Counted from the first letter of the stretch, positions 42,962-51,300 are shown. The stretch: DNA of 64,000 nucleotides from Winogradskyella undariae (GCF_013285155.1 NZ_JABTEL010000002.1:310001-374000), one strand, 5' to 3'. Made by a program: numbers and translations. The notes: generated by a model from the sequence alone, not told the origin.

Positions 42962-44368
42962 TTATAAGGAGTTAACGAAATCTATAACGCTTTCACGTTC
43001 TTCTTGCGATAAGTTTTTAAATGCATTTTTAATGTTTTCAGCTTCACCACCATGCCAAAGTATAGCTTCTTCTATATTTCTTGCACGACCATCATGTAAG
43101 AAAAATGTATGGTTATTCACAGTTGAAATTAGACCTATTCCCCATAACGGTTGTGTTCGCCATTCATTGCCATTAGCATCAAAATCTGGTCTATTATCGG
43201 CTAAGTCATCACCCATATCATGTAATAAAAAATCAGAATATGGTTTTATTGTCACCCCTTCTAAAAGCGGATGAATTTCTGAAGTTCCTGTTGTTTGATT
43301 AATAGCATGGCAACTAACACAATTTAATTCATTAAAGAGTGCTTTTCCGTTTAATACAGATTGTTCTGTAAAATTCCTTCTGTTTGGTACAGCCAAAGTA
43401 CCTTGATAAAATAGAACTTTTTCTAATTGATCATCGGTAACTTCTGGGTCTCCTCCGTTTGGTGCATCTATACAATCTTGTTGTGGAGAAGGACAATTGT
43501 TTTCAGTAAATAAAGAAGTGGTTAAACCCATATCTCCATGAAAAGCACCAGCAATTTGTTGTTTTAATGAAGGCATATTAGATTTCCAACCAAACCGTCC
43601 TAATTTATCAGTACCAGATGCTACATCATAAACATAATTTGGTTTACCCGAAATACCATCATTGTTAGTGTCAAACTCATCGACGTTTAGTAAAATTTGC
43701 TCTTCAGGTATAGCACTTATTAATCCTAGTCCAATAGTTTGTGTTGCTACTCTAGGAGACATTAATACACCAGCTAGGCTACCAAACTGTTCTTCACTAA
43801 AAGAATAAATTGGTTTTTGTAGTTGGTACGATGTACCATCTGCATATTCACCATCAATAGTTTCATAAGTAGCGATCACTTTTGCTTCAAAAGGAATACC
43901 ATTATTAGATATATCTTGTATTTGTGTACTATAACTTGGTACAGGGTTTGGGTTTCCAAAAGCATCTTCCCCAGGTAAGCTAACACGCATTAAAAAACCA
44001 TTAGAGTTTTCTCCATTAACAAGAGGTCCACCACGTCCATCTTTAAAGTGGCAACCAGCACATGCCCTCGCATTAAATGTTGGTCCTAAGCCATCTCTCC
44101 CTGTTGTAGAAGCAGGAGAGGAGACCCAATTTTGATTAAATAATGAGTTTCCGGTAGAAAATTGTCCGATTTCAGAAAAAGATAAACCATCTATTTCAAA
44201 ACCAAATGCATTAGAACTAGTACTATTAACACCTAAAGAACCAGATAAATACTCTTCTCCTTCTTCATATGTATTTACAACAGCAGAGTAATTGTTGTCG
44301 TCAGAGTCACAGGATAAAAATCCTATAATTATCATTAAAAAAATGATGTTTTGTTTTCTTTTGAACAA
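42962..44368 (-). CDS. Diheme oxidoreductase lipoprotein (DUF1111/thiol-oxidoreductase-like)
   Basis: 468 residues. Lipobox GFLSCDSDD. Two c-type haem motifs are visible: C103-A-G-C-H in FNARACAGCHFKDGRGG and CVSCH in LFNELNCVSCHAINQTTG; DGLGPTFNARACAGCH and DMGDDLADNRPDFDANGNEWRTQPLWGIGL are typical of the diheme family near cytochrome-c peroxidases. It is exported and haem c is attached in the periplasm. In other bacteria this family is encoded with imelysin genes and iron genes. Here it lies between two imelysins. Oxidation of ferrous iron or a thiol is the usual guess; the substrate is unknown. Confidence 0.88.
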   Translation of the reverse strand: MFKRKQNIIFLMIIIGFLSCDSDDNNYSAVVNTYEEGEEYLSGSLGVNSTSSNAFGFEIDGLSFSEIGQFSTGNSLFNQNWVSSPASTTGRDGLGPTFNARACAGCHFKDGRGGPLVNGENSNGFLMRVSLPGEDAFGNPNPVPSYSTQIQDISNNGIPFEAKVIATYETIDGEYADGTSYQLQKPIYSFSEEQFGSLAGVLMSPRVATQTIGLGLISAIPEEQILLNVDEFDTNNDGISGKPNYVYDVASGTDKLGRFGWKSNMPSLKQQIAGAFHGDMGLTTSLFTENNCPSPQQDCIDAPNGGDPEVTDDQLEKVLFYQGTLAVPNRRNFTEQSVLNGKALFNELNCVSCHAINQTTGTSEIHPLLEGVTIKPYSDFLLHDMGDDLADNRPDFDANGNEWRTQPLWGIGLISTVNNHTFFLHDGRARNIEEAILWHGGEAENIKNAFKNLSQEERESVIDFVNSL

Positions 44369-44390
44369 AATATGTGTGGTTTTAAAAAAT

Positions 44391-44426
44391 AGATAAATCC
44401 CAAAACGCGAAGTTCGGGATTTATCT
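44391..44426 (-). terminator. Hairpin between imelysin 3 and the diheme gene (terminator/attenuator)
   Basis: AGATAAATCCC (44391-44401) pairs with GGGATTTATCT (44416-44426); on the minus strand ATTTTTT follows. No promoter was recognised for the diheme gene, so this is probably an internal attenuator. Confidence 0.65.
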
Positions 44427-44453
44427 AAGTTTAGAAAAATTAAATTTAAAAAT

Positions 44454-45665
44454 TTAATTAAGGTTAATACCTATTACAGATGCTGAAGCACTAATTTCAT
44501 CTGCTAAAATAAATAAAGCTTCTACAGCTTGCATTACTGGACCAGTAAGATCATCAGAAGTTTCTTGTGTAATTAAATAATCGAAAGGTTGTGCATTATC
44601 ACCAACAACATTCACTTTAGTCATTGCGTTAGTCGCAGCTGTTTGTAAAGCTAGTGCTTGTGTTTCGTCTGCTTGGTTTACTAAATCGTAAAAAGAAGGT
44701 CCGTCAACAGATCCATAAGAACCATATATAACATTAATTACGCCTTGTGCATTAGCATATACATCTCTGTTTGTGTTATCAGAAAAACAAGAATGTTCAT
44801 CTTCTTGACCTAAACCATTAATACCATCTGTAGAATCTACAGGAGCAATCATACGCTCAGAACTTAATTCATCACCCGCAATAAAGAAAGCACCATTAAT
44901 AGCTTGTTGTAATGCTGTATCTGTATCTAAAGCTTCAAATACAGTTCTATAAGTACCACCTTCAGCCCAAGTATTAGTTAAGTCTAATAAATCACTAACT
45001 AATAAATCTGTTGTAACTGTTAAGTATAATGCTCTTCTATCTGCATTATCTGCAGTTGTATAATCCATGTAAGAACGTTGACCTGCTAAATTATCTGCAG
45101 GTACAGTATTGTCTTGTCCCCAAAGTAAAAATTCAATAGCATGCCATCCTGTACTAATTGACTTATCATTTTGATCTTCATTTAAACTAGATAAAGTAGC
45201 TTCGTCAATTGTAACGCTTAAATCACTTATAATACTATTGTAACTACCTGCATAATCTTCAGTACCAGTACTAACATAATCGATATAACTTTCATCTATA
45301 GGCCATGCATTCATAAGACTTTCTGTTCCTAATGACCAAAAATCACCTTCTGTATCTACAGGTCCATTAGTTTCTCTAAAAGCTTCTGTTTGTCCATATA
45401 TTTCTCTAGCAGCAAACCAAGCATTTTTTGCAGTATTTAAAGTAGCGTCAGATGGAGATGCTACAAATGCTTCAATAGCAGTTTGCATAGTAACTGATGT
45501 ATTATAGCTATCTAAATAAGATTGATAAACTAAATCTGCATAGTTAGAAATTACTTCTTCTTTTGTTACATCTGTACTCTCAGGGTTACTTTGGTTGTTA
45601 TCATCATCACTTGAACATGCAAACGCAAATGAAACGGCTAGTAATAAAATTGAAATTTTTTTCAT
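44454..45665 (-). CDS. Imelysin-family lipoprotein 3 (canonical GxHxxE)
   Basis: 403 residues. Lipobox FAFACSSDDDN. This member keeps the family motif exactly: G173-W-H175-A-I-E178 in STGWHAIEFLLWGQD, the putative metal-binding site of M75 proteins. YADLVYQSYLDSYN and AWFAAREIYGQTEAF are the N-terminal helices, with GPVDTEGDFWSLGTESLMNAWPIDESYIDYV. It resembles the iron-regulated IrpA/imelysin group. It heads the operon with the diheme oxidoreductase and imelysin 2; a Fur-like palindrome is 62 bases upstream. Of the three imelysins in this window only this one keeps the full motif. Confidence 0.87.
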   Translation of the reverse strand: MKKISILLLAVSFAFACSSDDDNNQSNPESTDVTKEEVISNYADLVYQSYLDSYNTSVTMQTAIEAFVASPSDATLNTAKNAWFAAREIYGQTEAFRETNGPVDTEGDFWSLGTESLMNAWPIDESYIDYVSTGTEDYAGSYNSIISDLSVTIDEATLSSLNEDQNDKSISTGWHAIEFLLWGQDNTVPADNLAGQRSYMDYTTADNADRRALYLTVTTDLLVSDLLDLTNTWAEGGTYRTVFEALDTDTALQQAINGAFFIAGDELSSERMIAPVDSTDGINGLGQEDEHSCFSDNTNRDVYANAQGVINVIYGSYGSVDGPSFYDLVNQADETQALALQTAATNAMTKVNVVGDNAQPFDYLITQETSDDLTGPVMQAVEALFILADEISASASVIGINLN

Positions 45666-45727
45666 TTTGTTATTTAATTGTTAAATTTTATTTGGCGAAT
45701 TTATTTTTTATCTCCGACATATCAAAA

Positions 45728-45752
45728 TTTATTTAGACTAAATTTAAATAAG
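45728..45752. promoter_or_regulatory. Fur-like palindrome D
   Basis: Arms TTTATTTAGACT (45728-45739) and AATTTAAATAAG (45741-45752) around A; nine of twelve positions pair. It is 62 bases upstream of imelysin 3. Confidence 0.55.
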
Positions 45753-45821
45753 GATTTGGTGATTTAACTTTCTTTGCCTTATTTTTTATAAATTATCATT
45801 AATTGTTTGTGTGAATAATAT

Positions 45822-46007
45822 GAAGAAATGTGTACAGGTACAAAAGTGAAACGAAAAATTCCCATACCATCAATTCATGAGAATTTGGTTTTAATGTTTA
45901 ATAAACAAGAAATACTAGAGCTCAAAACACTTTTTTGCCATAGAGGTAGTATTTATGAAAACTATATTTCGTTGAAAGACATAGAGTATACCTTAATTCT
46001 TAATTAA
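45822..46007 (+). pseudogene. Duplicated 3' fragment of the small iron-locus gene at 35850
   Basis: Translation in frame gives EEMCTGTKVKRKIPIPSIHE and, further on, MFNKQEILELKTLFCHRGSIYEN, matching the C-terminal 60 residues of the protein at 35850-36203. Over about 120 bases (from 45841) there are only six differences; the last 45 bases diverge. An in-frame TAA at 45816-45818 and the loss of the first 57 codons show it is a truncated copy. An ATG at 45828 could express 59 residues, but this is doubtful. It lies between the imelysin 3 promoter and guaB. Confidence 0.75.
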
Positions 46008-46118
46008 TAAATGGTTTATTTTGATAAGATTTTTGCGCTAACTACAAGAGAATTTGTACTTAACAATAAAATAATCTTCAAAACCTCATATAAGCGTACT
46101 TGGTTGATATTAAATCCT
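46008..46118. other. Short intergenic stretch upstream of guaB
   Basis: Together with 45666-45727 and 45753-45821 this is AT-rich spacer around the gene fragment. I see no other gene, hairpin or repeat. Confidence 0.5.
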
Positions 46119-46126
46119 TACCTTTG
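46119..46126 (+). promoter_or_regulatory. guaB: guaB promoter -7 box
   Basis: TACCTTTG matches TAnnTTTG. A TTG lies 16 bases upstream (46100-46102), slightly closer than standard. Transcription would start near 46132, 18 bases before the ATG at 46150; a GTG at 46126 overlaps the box and is rejected as start. Confidence 0.6.
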
Positions 46127-46149
46127 TGCGCAATTATATCTTAATTGCC

Positions 46150-47622
46150 ATGACAGCACACGAAAATAAAATTGTTGGAGAAGGTCTTACTTACGATGAC
46201 GTACTCTTAGTTCCAGCATATTCAGAAATACTTCCTAGAGAAGTTAGTATCAAAACCAAATTCACACGAAACATTACCATTAACATTCCTGTTATTTCAG
46301 CAGCAATGGATACGGTTACGGAAAGTAAAATGGCAATTGCCATGGCGCAAGAAGGTGGAATAGGAGTGTTACATAAAAACATGACTATTGCACAGCAAGC
46401 CGATAAGGTAAGGCGTGTAAAACGTGCTGAAAGCGGAATGATTATAGATCCTGTAACATTACCAATGACGGCAACTGTTTTTGATGCGAAATCAAATATG
46501 GCAGAACATAGTATTGGAGGAATTCCTATTGTAGATGAAGATGGAAAATTAAAAGGAATTGTTACTAATAGAGATTTACGTTTTGAACATGAAGGAACAA
46601 AACCAATTGTAGAAGTAATGACCAAAGAAAATTTGGTAACTGCTGCTGTTGGTACTTCATTAAAAGACGCAGAACAAATTCTACAACAAAACAAGATTGA
46701 AAAATTATTGATTGTTGATGATAATTTTAATCTAAAAGGACTTATTACGTTTAGAGATATTACTAAAGTAACTCAAAAACCAAATGCGAATAAAGATTCT
46801 TTTGGTAGATTAAGAGTTGCTGCTGCAATTGGTGTTACAGCAGATGCAGTAGAAAGAGCTTCGGCTTTAGTAGCTGCAGGCGTAGATGCTGTAATTATAG
46901 ATACGGCTCACGGACACACTAAAGGTGTGGTTTCTGTATTGAAAGACATTAAAAAGAAGTTTCCTAAGCTCGATGTTATTGTTGGAAATATAGCAACAGG
47001 TGCTGCTGCTAAATATTTAGTGGAAGCAGGTGCAGATGCTGTAAAAGTAGGAATTGGTCCAGGTTCAATCTGTACAACAAGAGTTGTTGCAGGTGTTGGT
47101 TTTCCTCAGTTTTCGGCGGTGTTAGAAGTTGCTGCAGCGATTAAAGGTTCTGGTGTTCCTGTTATTGCAGATGGAGGTATTCGTTATACAGGAGATATTC
47201 CTAAAGCGATAGCTGCTGGTGCAGATACCGTAATGTTAGGATCACTTTTAGCAGGAACTAAAGAAAGTCCTGGAGATACAATTATTTACGAAGGAAGAAA
47301 ATTCAAATCTTACCGTGGAATGGGTTCTGTAGAAGCTATGAAACAAGGAAGTAAGGATCGTTATTTTCAAGATGTTGAAGACGATATTAAAAAATTAGTT
47401 CCTGAAGGAATTGTTGGTCGTGTACCATATAAAGGAGAACTAGTAGAAAGTATTCATCAATTTATTGGTGGACTTAGAGCTGGTATGGGATATTGTGGTG
47501 CTAAAGACATTGAAACTTTAAAAGAAAACGGACGCTTTGTTAAAATTACAAGTTCTGGGATAAATGAAAGTCATCCTCATGATGTAACGATTACAAATGA
47601 GTCACCTAATTATTCAAGATAA
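46150..47622 (+). CDS. guaB: IMP dehydrogenase
   Basis: 490 residues from [29 protein letters not shown]. The TIM barrel carries the catalytic Cys loop [18 protein letters not shown], the phosphate-binding [36 protein letters not shown] and the mobile flap [18 protein letters not shown]. Two CBS domains interrupt the barrel (about 95-215; [34 protein letters not shown]). It converts IMP to XMP with NAD in guanine-nucleotide synthesis. The start follows the -7 box at the normal distance; the eight residues before it are probably untranslated. Confidence 0.96.
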   Translation: MTAHENKIVGEGLTYDDVLLVPAYSEILPREVSIKTKFTRNITINIPVISAAMDTVTESKMAIAMAQEGGIGVLHKNMTIAQQADKVRRVKRAESGMIIDPVTLPMTATVFDAKSNMAEHSIGGIPIVDEDGKLKGIVTNRDLRFEHEGTKPIVEVMTKENLVTAAVGTSLKDAEQILQQNKIEKLLIVDDNFNLKGLITFRDITKVTQKPNANKDSFGRLRVAAAIGVTADAVERASALVAAGVDAVIIDTAHGHTKGVVSVLKDIKKKFPKLDVIVGNIATGAAAKYLVEAGADAVKVGIGPGSICTTRVVAGVGFPQFSAVLEVAAAIKGSGVPVIADGGIRYTGDIPKAIAAGADTVMLGSLLAGTKESPGDTIIYEGRKFKSYRGMGSVEAMKQGSKDRYFQDVEDDIKKLVPEGIVGRVPYKGELVESIHQFIGGLRAGMGYCGAKDIETLKENGRFVKITSSGINESHPHDVTITNESPNYSR

Positions 47623-47625
47623 CGA

Positions 47626-47645
47626 ATTCCTGCGCAAGCAGGAAT
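47626..47645. repeat. Short hairpin with GCAA loop after guaB (REP-like)
   Basis: ATTCCTGC (47626-47633), loop GCAA, GCAGGAAT (47638-47645). The TTCCTGC/GCAGGAA words with a GNRA-type loop resemble interspersed extragenic hairpins that I remember from other genomes. Only one copy is seen in this window. Confidence 0.5.
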
Positions 47646-47659
47646 CTTATATAATAACA

Positions 47660-47694
47660 AAAAAACAGCATCTTCATAAGATGCTGTTTTTTTT
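47660..47694. terminator. Terminator between guaB and the NmrA-like gene
   Basis: AACAGCATCTT and AAGATGCTGTT pair around CAT, with A and T runs on both sides (bidirectional). A nearly identical stem occurs at 49881-49909. Confidence 0.88.
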
Positions 47695-47724
47695 GTTATT
47701 AAATTTATATAAGGGGAATTAAAT

Positions 47725-48585
47725 TTAGTTTTTAACGTGATTTAGATAGTAAGTCTCTATTAGTTTTAATGCCGATTTATGTACTCTACCTGCAGCTTTT
47801 TCATAATCAGAAGGTACATCATTAGCACCATTTTTAATGCCTTCATAAATCCCTGCGATAATGGTACCTAGAAATTCACCAAGTTCAGCTATTCTATCCG
47901 CTTTATAGGTTTCTACAGAAACTGAATTATAGATCAGGTTGGTGTTATAAACTTGATTGATATAAGTTGCAAGTTCCTTTTGAGAAATAGCCTCACCAAC
48001 TAAGTTATAAATGTTACCATTATGCTTTTCTTCTAAAAGCATTTTTGAATATGCATAACCTAATTCTTCGCGACTCGTATAGTTACATTTTCCTTGGTCT
48101 GCAGAATTTCTTATTCCATCTTCTTTTATGTAAGTATCTATGTATTCTAAATCAGGTTCAATATAAATTCCATTTCTGCCAATAACCCATTGCAAACCAG
48201 AATTACGTATGTCTTCTTCAGTCTGACGATTGCTTTGAACTACAGGACTAAAGGCATTATTTTCTTCAGCTCCAATAATACTAGTATACACTATTTTTTG
48301 TACACCATTTTGTTTCGCAGCTTCAATGACATTACGATGTTGTTGAATTCTTTTCTGAGGATCATCCATACCAGAAACGAGCAGTACGATGTCTATACCT
48401 TTTAAAGCAGTATTAAAATCTTCACGGTTATTATAATCTCCATTTCTAACTTCCACACCTAAGTGTTTTGCTTTTTCTGGTGTTCTCGCAATGGCTATTA
48501 CTTGCTCTTTTTTAGTGGCTTTTAAAAGTGCTTTTACAATTTCGGACCCTAAATGTCCACTAGCTGATGTGACTGCAATCTTCAT
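47725..48585 (-). CDS. NmrA/SDR-type NAD(P)-dependent reductase (QorB-like)
   Basis: 286 residues. The N-terminal Rossmann motif MKIAVTSASGHLGSEIVKALLKATKKEQVIAIARTPEKAKHLGVEVRNGDYNN is the NADPH-binding pattern of NmrA-like and quinone-oxidoreductase-2 (QorB) proteins; VYTSIIGAEENNAFSPVVQSNRQTEEDIRNSGLQWVIGRNGIYIEPDLEYI carries the substrate region. The catalytic Tyr/Lys of classical SDRs is absent, as usual in this group. The role may be quinone reduction or redox sensing. It is transcribed with the small zinc-ribbon gene 14 bases upstream, on the minus strand, and ends before a strong terminator. Confidence 0.82.
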   Translation of the reverse strand: MKIAVTSASGHLGSEIVKALLKATKKEQVIAIARTPEKAKHLGVEVRNGDYNNREDFNTALKGIDIVLLVSGMDDPQKRIQQHRNVIEAAKQNGVQKIVYTSIIGAEENNAFSPVVQSNRQTEEDIRNSGLQWVIGRNGIYIEPDLEYIDTYIKEDGIRNSADQGKCNYTSREELGYAYSKMLLEEKHNGNIYNLVGEAISQKELATYINQVYNTNLIYNSVSVETYKADRIAELGEFLGTIIAGIYEGIKNGANDVPSDYEKAAGRVHKSALKLIETYYLNHVKN

Positions 48586-48599
48586 AATATTTAGTTGTT

Positions 48600-48800
48600 T
48601 TAGGATGGATTAGATTTTAGTTCTTCCAACTCTTTTTCAAGTTGTTCGGCTTTAAATTTAAACTTTTCTAAAGCCTTTTTCATCTGACCAATTTTTTTTA
48701 AAGCTTCCTCATCTTGAACCACTTTATACGTGGTTTCTCCATCTTTTACTTTTATTTTTGAATGGCTCCCACATGTTGGGCATTTTGCGACTTCGCTCAT
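48600..48800 (-). CDS. Small zinc-ribbon/coiled-coil protein
   Basis: 66 residues. It begins MSEVAKCPTCGSHSKIKV, a single C-x2-C knuckle followed by a basic stretch, and continues with a predicted coiled coil (DEEALKKIGQMKKALEKFKFKAEQLEKELEELK). One knuckle gives only two ligands, so a dimer or another ligand would be needed to hold zinc. Function unknown. It lies 14 bases before the NmrA-like gene. The length and composition make a real small gene likely, although it could be missed by length filters. Confidence 0.6.
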   Translation of the reverse strand: MSEVAKCPTCGSHSKIKVKDGETTYKVVQDEEALKKIGQMKKALEKFKFKAEQLEKELEELKSNPS

Positions 48801-48888
48801 AATATATTTTTAAGGCAAAGTTAGAAATATAACCAAGGTTGTAAAAGGTGAATCCGCTATTAAAAATGGTAAATATGAAACTTGAAGG

Positions 48889-49758
48889 CTAAAGTGTAGA
48901 TTTGAATTCTTTAGGAGAAAGACCTGTATGCTTTTTAAAAAACTTCGTAAAATTAGTGACTTCATCAAAGCCGTTTTGATAAGAGACTTCTTTTAGACTT
49001 ATAGTGCTACTAAAAATAACACGCTTAATTTCTAGAATGACATAGTTGTCAATAAAATGCTTTGCCGTATTTAGTGTAATGGCTCTAACTATAGTGTTGA
49101 GATGTTTTGTAGAGATGTTTAATGATTCTGCGTAATCTTTTACGTTCCGTGTTTTCGTATAATTTTCTTCTACTAAATTTTTAAAATCAATAAATAGCGT
49201 TTGATGTTTCTTATTGAAGGTTTTTAATGGTGAATTATAAGTTTCACGTTCTAATTTTAATAAAAAAAGTTCTAATATTTTGGCAACTATTTCATTTTGA
49301 GCATACGTGTTTTTACTGTTAATTTCTTCGGTAATACGTTCTAAAAAGAAGTTGTTTAAACTACTGTTTTCAACCAATGGATCAGAAATATGATAGTTGT
49401 ATAAATGCGAAATAAATTCAATTGATGATTTTGAAAAATATTTTAAAACAAAATCCTCTGTAAATATGACTAGATAACCATCGTAGGTCGTATGATCTTT
49501 AAAAGCATTTACCTGACCTTTTGCAATTTTGAGAACAGACCCTTTTTTAATTTTGTAATTTTTTAAATCTACTTGATGTTCTCCTTCACCTTCTGTGACA
49601 AGCAATAAAGCAAAAAAAGAAATTCGGTGTGGCTGATGCGGATTATGGTTAGGGTCTTTTTTGATTCTTTCGAATATTTCGGCCACTCTAATAAAATCGA
49701 AGCCTGTAGACTTAGAGCCTTCGGTAATTTTAAAAGATATATTGGGGAAATTATTCAA
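48889..49758 (-). CDS. AraC-family transcriptional regulator
   Basis: 289 residues. The N-terminal cupin-like sensor has HPHQPHRISFFALLLVTEGEGEHQVDLKNYKIKKGSVLKIAKGQVNAF. The C-terminal double helix-turn-helix reads VKDYAESLNISTKHLNTIVRAITLNTAKHFIDNYVILEIKRVIFSSTISLKEVSYQNGFDEVTNFTKFFKKHTGLSPKEFK, ending in the AraC signature FTKFFKKHTGLSPKEF. It probably activates genes in response to a small ligand. The neighbouring NmrA-like reductase, 90 bases downstream on the same strand, is a plausible target; this is inference. Confidence 0.88.
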   Translation of the reverse strand: MNNFPNISFKITEGSKSTGFDFIRVAEIFERIKKDPNHNPHQPHRISFFALLLVTEGEGEHQVDLKNYKIKKGSVLKIAKGQVNAFKDHTTYDGYLVIFTEDFVLKYFSKSSIEFISHLYNYHISDPLVENSSLNNFFLERITEEINSKNTYAQNEIVAKILELFLLKLERETYNSPLKTFNKKHQTLFIDFKNLVEENYTKTRNVKDYAESLNISTKHLNTIVRAITLNTAKHFIDNYVILEIKRVIFSSTISLKEVSYQNGFDEVTNFTKFFKKHTGLSPKEFKSTL

Positions 49759-49880
49759 TGTAGAATTTATTTATAGTTTTTGAATAAAAATAGTCATTAT
49801 TATGGATTATTCCGAAGATATATAAAATGGTTAATTTGGGTATTATTGCCGAAGTTTTCTAGGCTATTTTATAAAAAGTA

Positions 49881-49909
49881 AAACAGCATCTGAAAAGATG
49901 CTGTTTTTT
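49881..49909. terminator. Terminator upstream of the AraC gene end/after the peroxiredoxin-like gene
   Basis: AAACAGCATCT and AGATGCTGTTTT pair around GAAA and end in a T run; it lies 28 bases past the stop of the gene at 49937. Its stem is almost the same as the one after guaB. Confidence 0.85.
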
Positions 49910-49936
49910 GTTATTATAAAACTTGATGTATATAAA

Positions 49937-50704
49937 CTAAGCTTGGTTAGCTTTTATAGGACAACCAATAGCTTTTGTTAAACTAGGTTCTGGTTTCTCA
50001 CCTTTTTCTAATGCTTCAATAGCATCTTCTACAAACTTCACTTTTACATCCTCTGGTGATTTTGCATTATCATCGATGGTACCAATATATTGCACTTTAC
50101 GTTCAGCATCTAGTAAAAATACATGAGGAGTTCTAACAGCACCATATTGTGGGTATATTTTTTGACCTTCATCTACTAAATAAGGGAATGTAAATCCTTT
50201 TTCTTTAGCACGTGCTTGCATCGCTTCATAACCTTCTTTTACATTTTCAGGGCTATTAGGATTAATTGCAATTACAGGATATCCTTTTGGTGCATATTCA
50301 TTATTTAAAGCAATTAATCGATCTTCATATAATTTAGAAAACGGACATTCATTACAAGTAAATGTTACAATATAACCTTTAGCATTTTCTAAACCTGCTA
50401 AAGAAACCATTGTGCCATCTACATTTTTAAGATTAAAATCTGTAGCAACATCTCCAATTTTGTAACCTCCAATTTCTTCTAAGGTTTTGGTTTGTTCAGG
50501 GCTACCTTGAGGTGGTCCTTTTTTATCACCACCATGTGGAGGTCCTTTTCGGTCTCCATCATGATGAGGAGGATGTTCTCCTTTATGTTCTTTATGTTGA
50601 TTTTCAGCAGTAGGTTCTCCTGATTTTTTTTCTTCATTTTTACAAGATACAAGTACACTTGCCGATAAGCCAATAATGGCAATTAGAACACTGATTTTTT
50701 TCAT
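49937..50704 (-). CDS. Peroxiredoxin-like thioredoxin-fold lipoprotein with His-rich linker
   Basis: 255 residues. Lipobox SVLVSCKNEEK. Residues 35-75 are a His/Pro/Gly/Lys-rich linker (HKEHKGEHPPHHDGDRKGPP and GGDKKGPPQG) that could bind metal. The thioredoxin fold (about 82-240) has VTFTCNECPFSKLYEDRL with a C-x2-C motif, AINPNSPENVKEGYEAMQARAKEKGFTFPYLVDEGQKIYPQYGAVRTPHVFLLD (cis-Pro loop). This is the AhpC/TSA-like group that contains resA-like redox lipoproteins. The periplasmic role is probably disulfide or peroxide redox. It is transcribed after the TlpA-like gene (14 bases apart). Confidence 0.82.
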   Translation of the reverse strand: MKKISVLIAIIGLSASVLVSCKNEEKKSGEPTAENQHKEHKGEHPPHHDGDRKGPPHGGDKKGPPQGSPEQTKTLEEIGGYKIGDVATDFNLKNVDGTMVSLAGLENAKGYIVTFTCNECPFSKLYEDRLIALNNEYAPKGYPVIAINPNSPENVKEGYEAMQARAKEKGFTFPYLVDEGQKIYPQYGAVRTPHVFLLDAERKVQYIGTIDDNAKSPEDVKVKFVEDAIEALEKGEKPEPSLTKAIGCPIKANQA

Positions 50705-50718
50705 GTTTGATTTAATTT

Positions 50719-51267
50719 TTAATTAAGTTTTCTTATTTGGTTTTCTAAATCTTCTAAATTTTCAAAAGAACGTTCGTAAAATAAGCGTTCATCTTTGTTG
50801 AACATAATAGTAAATGGAATGGCTCCGGACCAATTAGGATCTATTTTATCTATCCATGTGTTAGCATCTGGATCATCCAATAGTACAACTTTTTGGGTTA
50901 TGTTATTTTTCTTTAAGAAAGGTTTAAGTTTTGTCTCAATATCTTTTGGGAAATCTAAGCTTACCAAAATCACTTCTACATCTGGGTGTTTTGCGGAAAA
51001 TTTTTCAATGTATGGTAGCTCTTTAACACAAGGAGCACACCACATCGCCCAAAAATTAACGAGATATGTTTTATCGGATTCGGTGTAAATTAAAGGTTCA
51101 AATTCACTGAAGTCGTAAACAGGGATTTCTTTATTGACGTCAGTTACATTAGTACTTTCTACTTTTTTTTCTGACGTTGTATTATTACAATTAGTAGTAA
51201 GTAAAAGGATGAAAAACAATGTAAATATTGAAAATTTAGAGTGTTTTGATTGCTTTGTTTTGAGCAT
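50719..51267 (-). CDS. TlpA/ResA-like thioredoxin-fold lipoprotein
   Basis: 182 residues. Lipobox LLTTNCNNTTS. The redox motif FWAMWCAPCVKELPYIEKF (C-A-P-C) and the cis-Pro region GAIPFTIMFNKDERLFYERSF belong to the TlpA-like disulfide oxidoreductases; periplasmic. The -7 box TAACTTTG lies at 51300-51293 on the minus strand, so this gene begins the two-gene unit with the peroxiredoxin-like gene. Probable partners are cytochrome maturation or periplasmic thiol repair, which the sequence does not distinguish. Confidence 0.87.
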   Translation of the reverse strand: MLKTKQSKHSKFSIFTLFFILLLTTNCNNTTSEKKVESTNVTDVNKEIPVYDFSEFEPLIYTESDKTYLVNFWAMWCAPCVKELPYIEKFSAKHPDVEVILVSLDFPKDIETKLKPFLKKNNITQKVVLLDDPDANTWIDKIDPNWSGAIPFTIMFNKDERLFYERSFENLEDLENQIRKLN

Positions 51268-51292
51268 GTTTAAAATTTTGTATTCAATATTT

Positions 51293-51300
51293 CAAAGTTA
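51293..51300 (-). promoter_or_regulatory. -7 box of the TlpA-like gene
   Basis: TAACTTTG on the minus strand, 26 bases before the start codon. A possible -33 TTG is 15 bases upstream, closer than standard. Confidence 0.45.

Noticed and set aside
46191..46694. 167-codon open frame on the minus strand inside guaB
   Set aside because: Antisense to a well-conserved IMP dehydrogenase; no family features.
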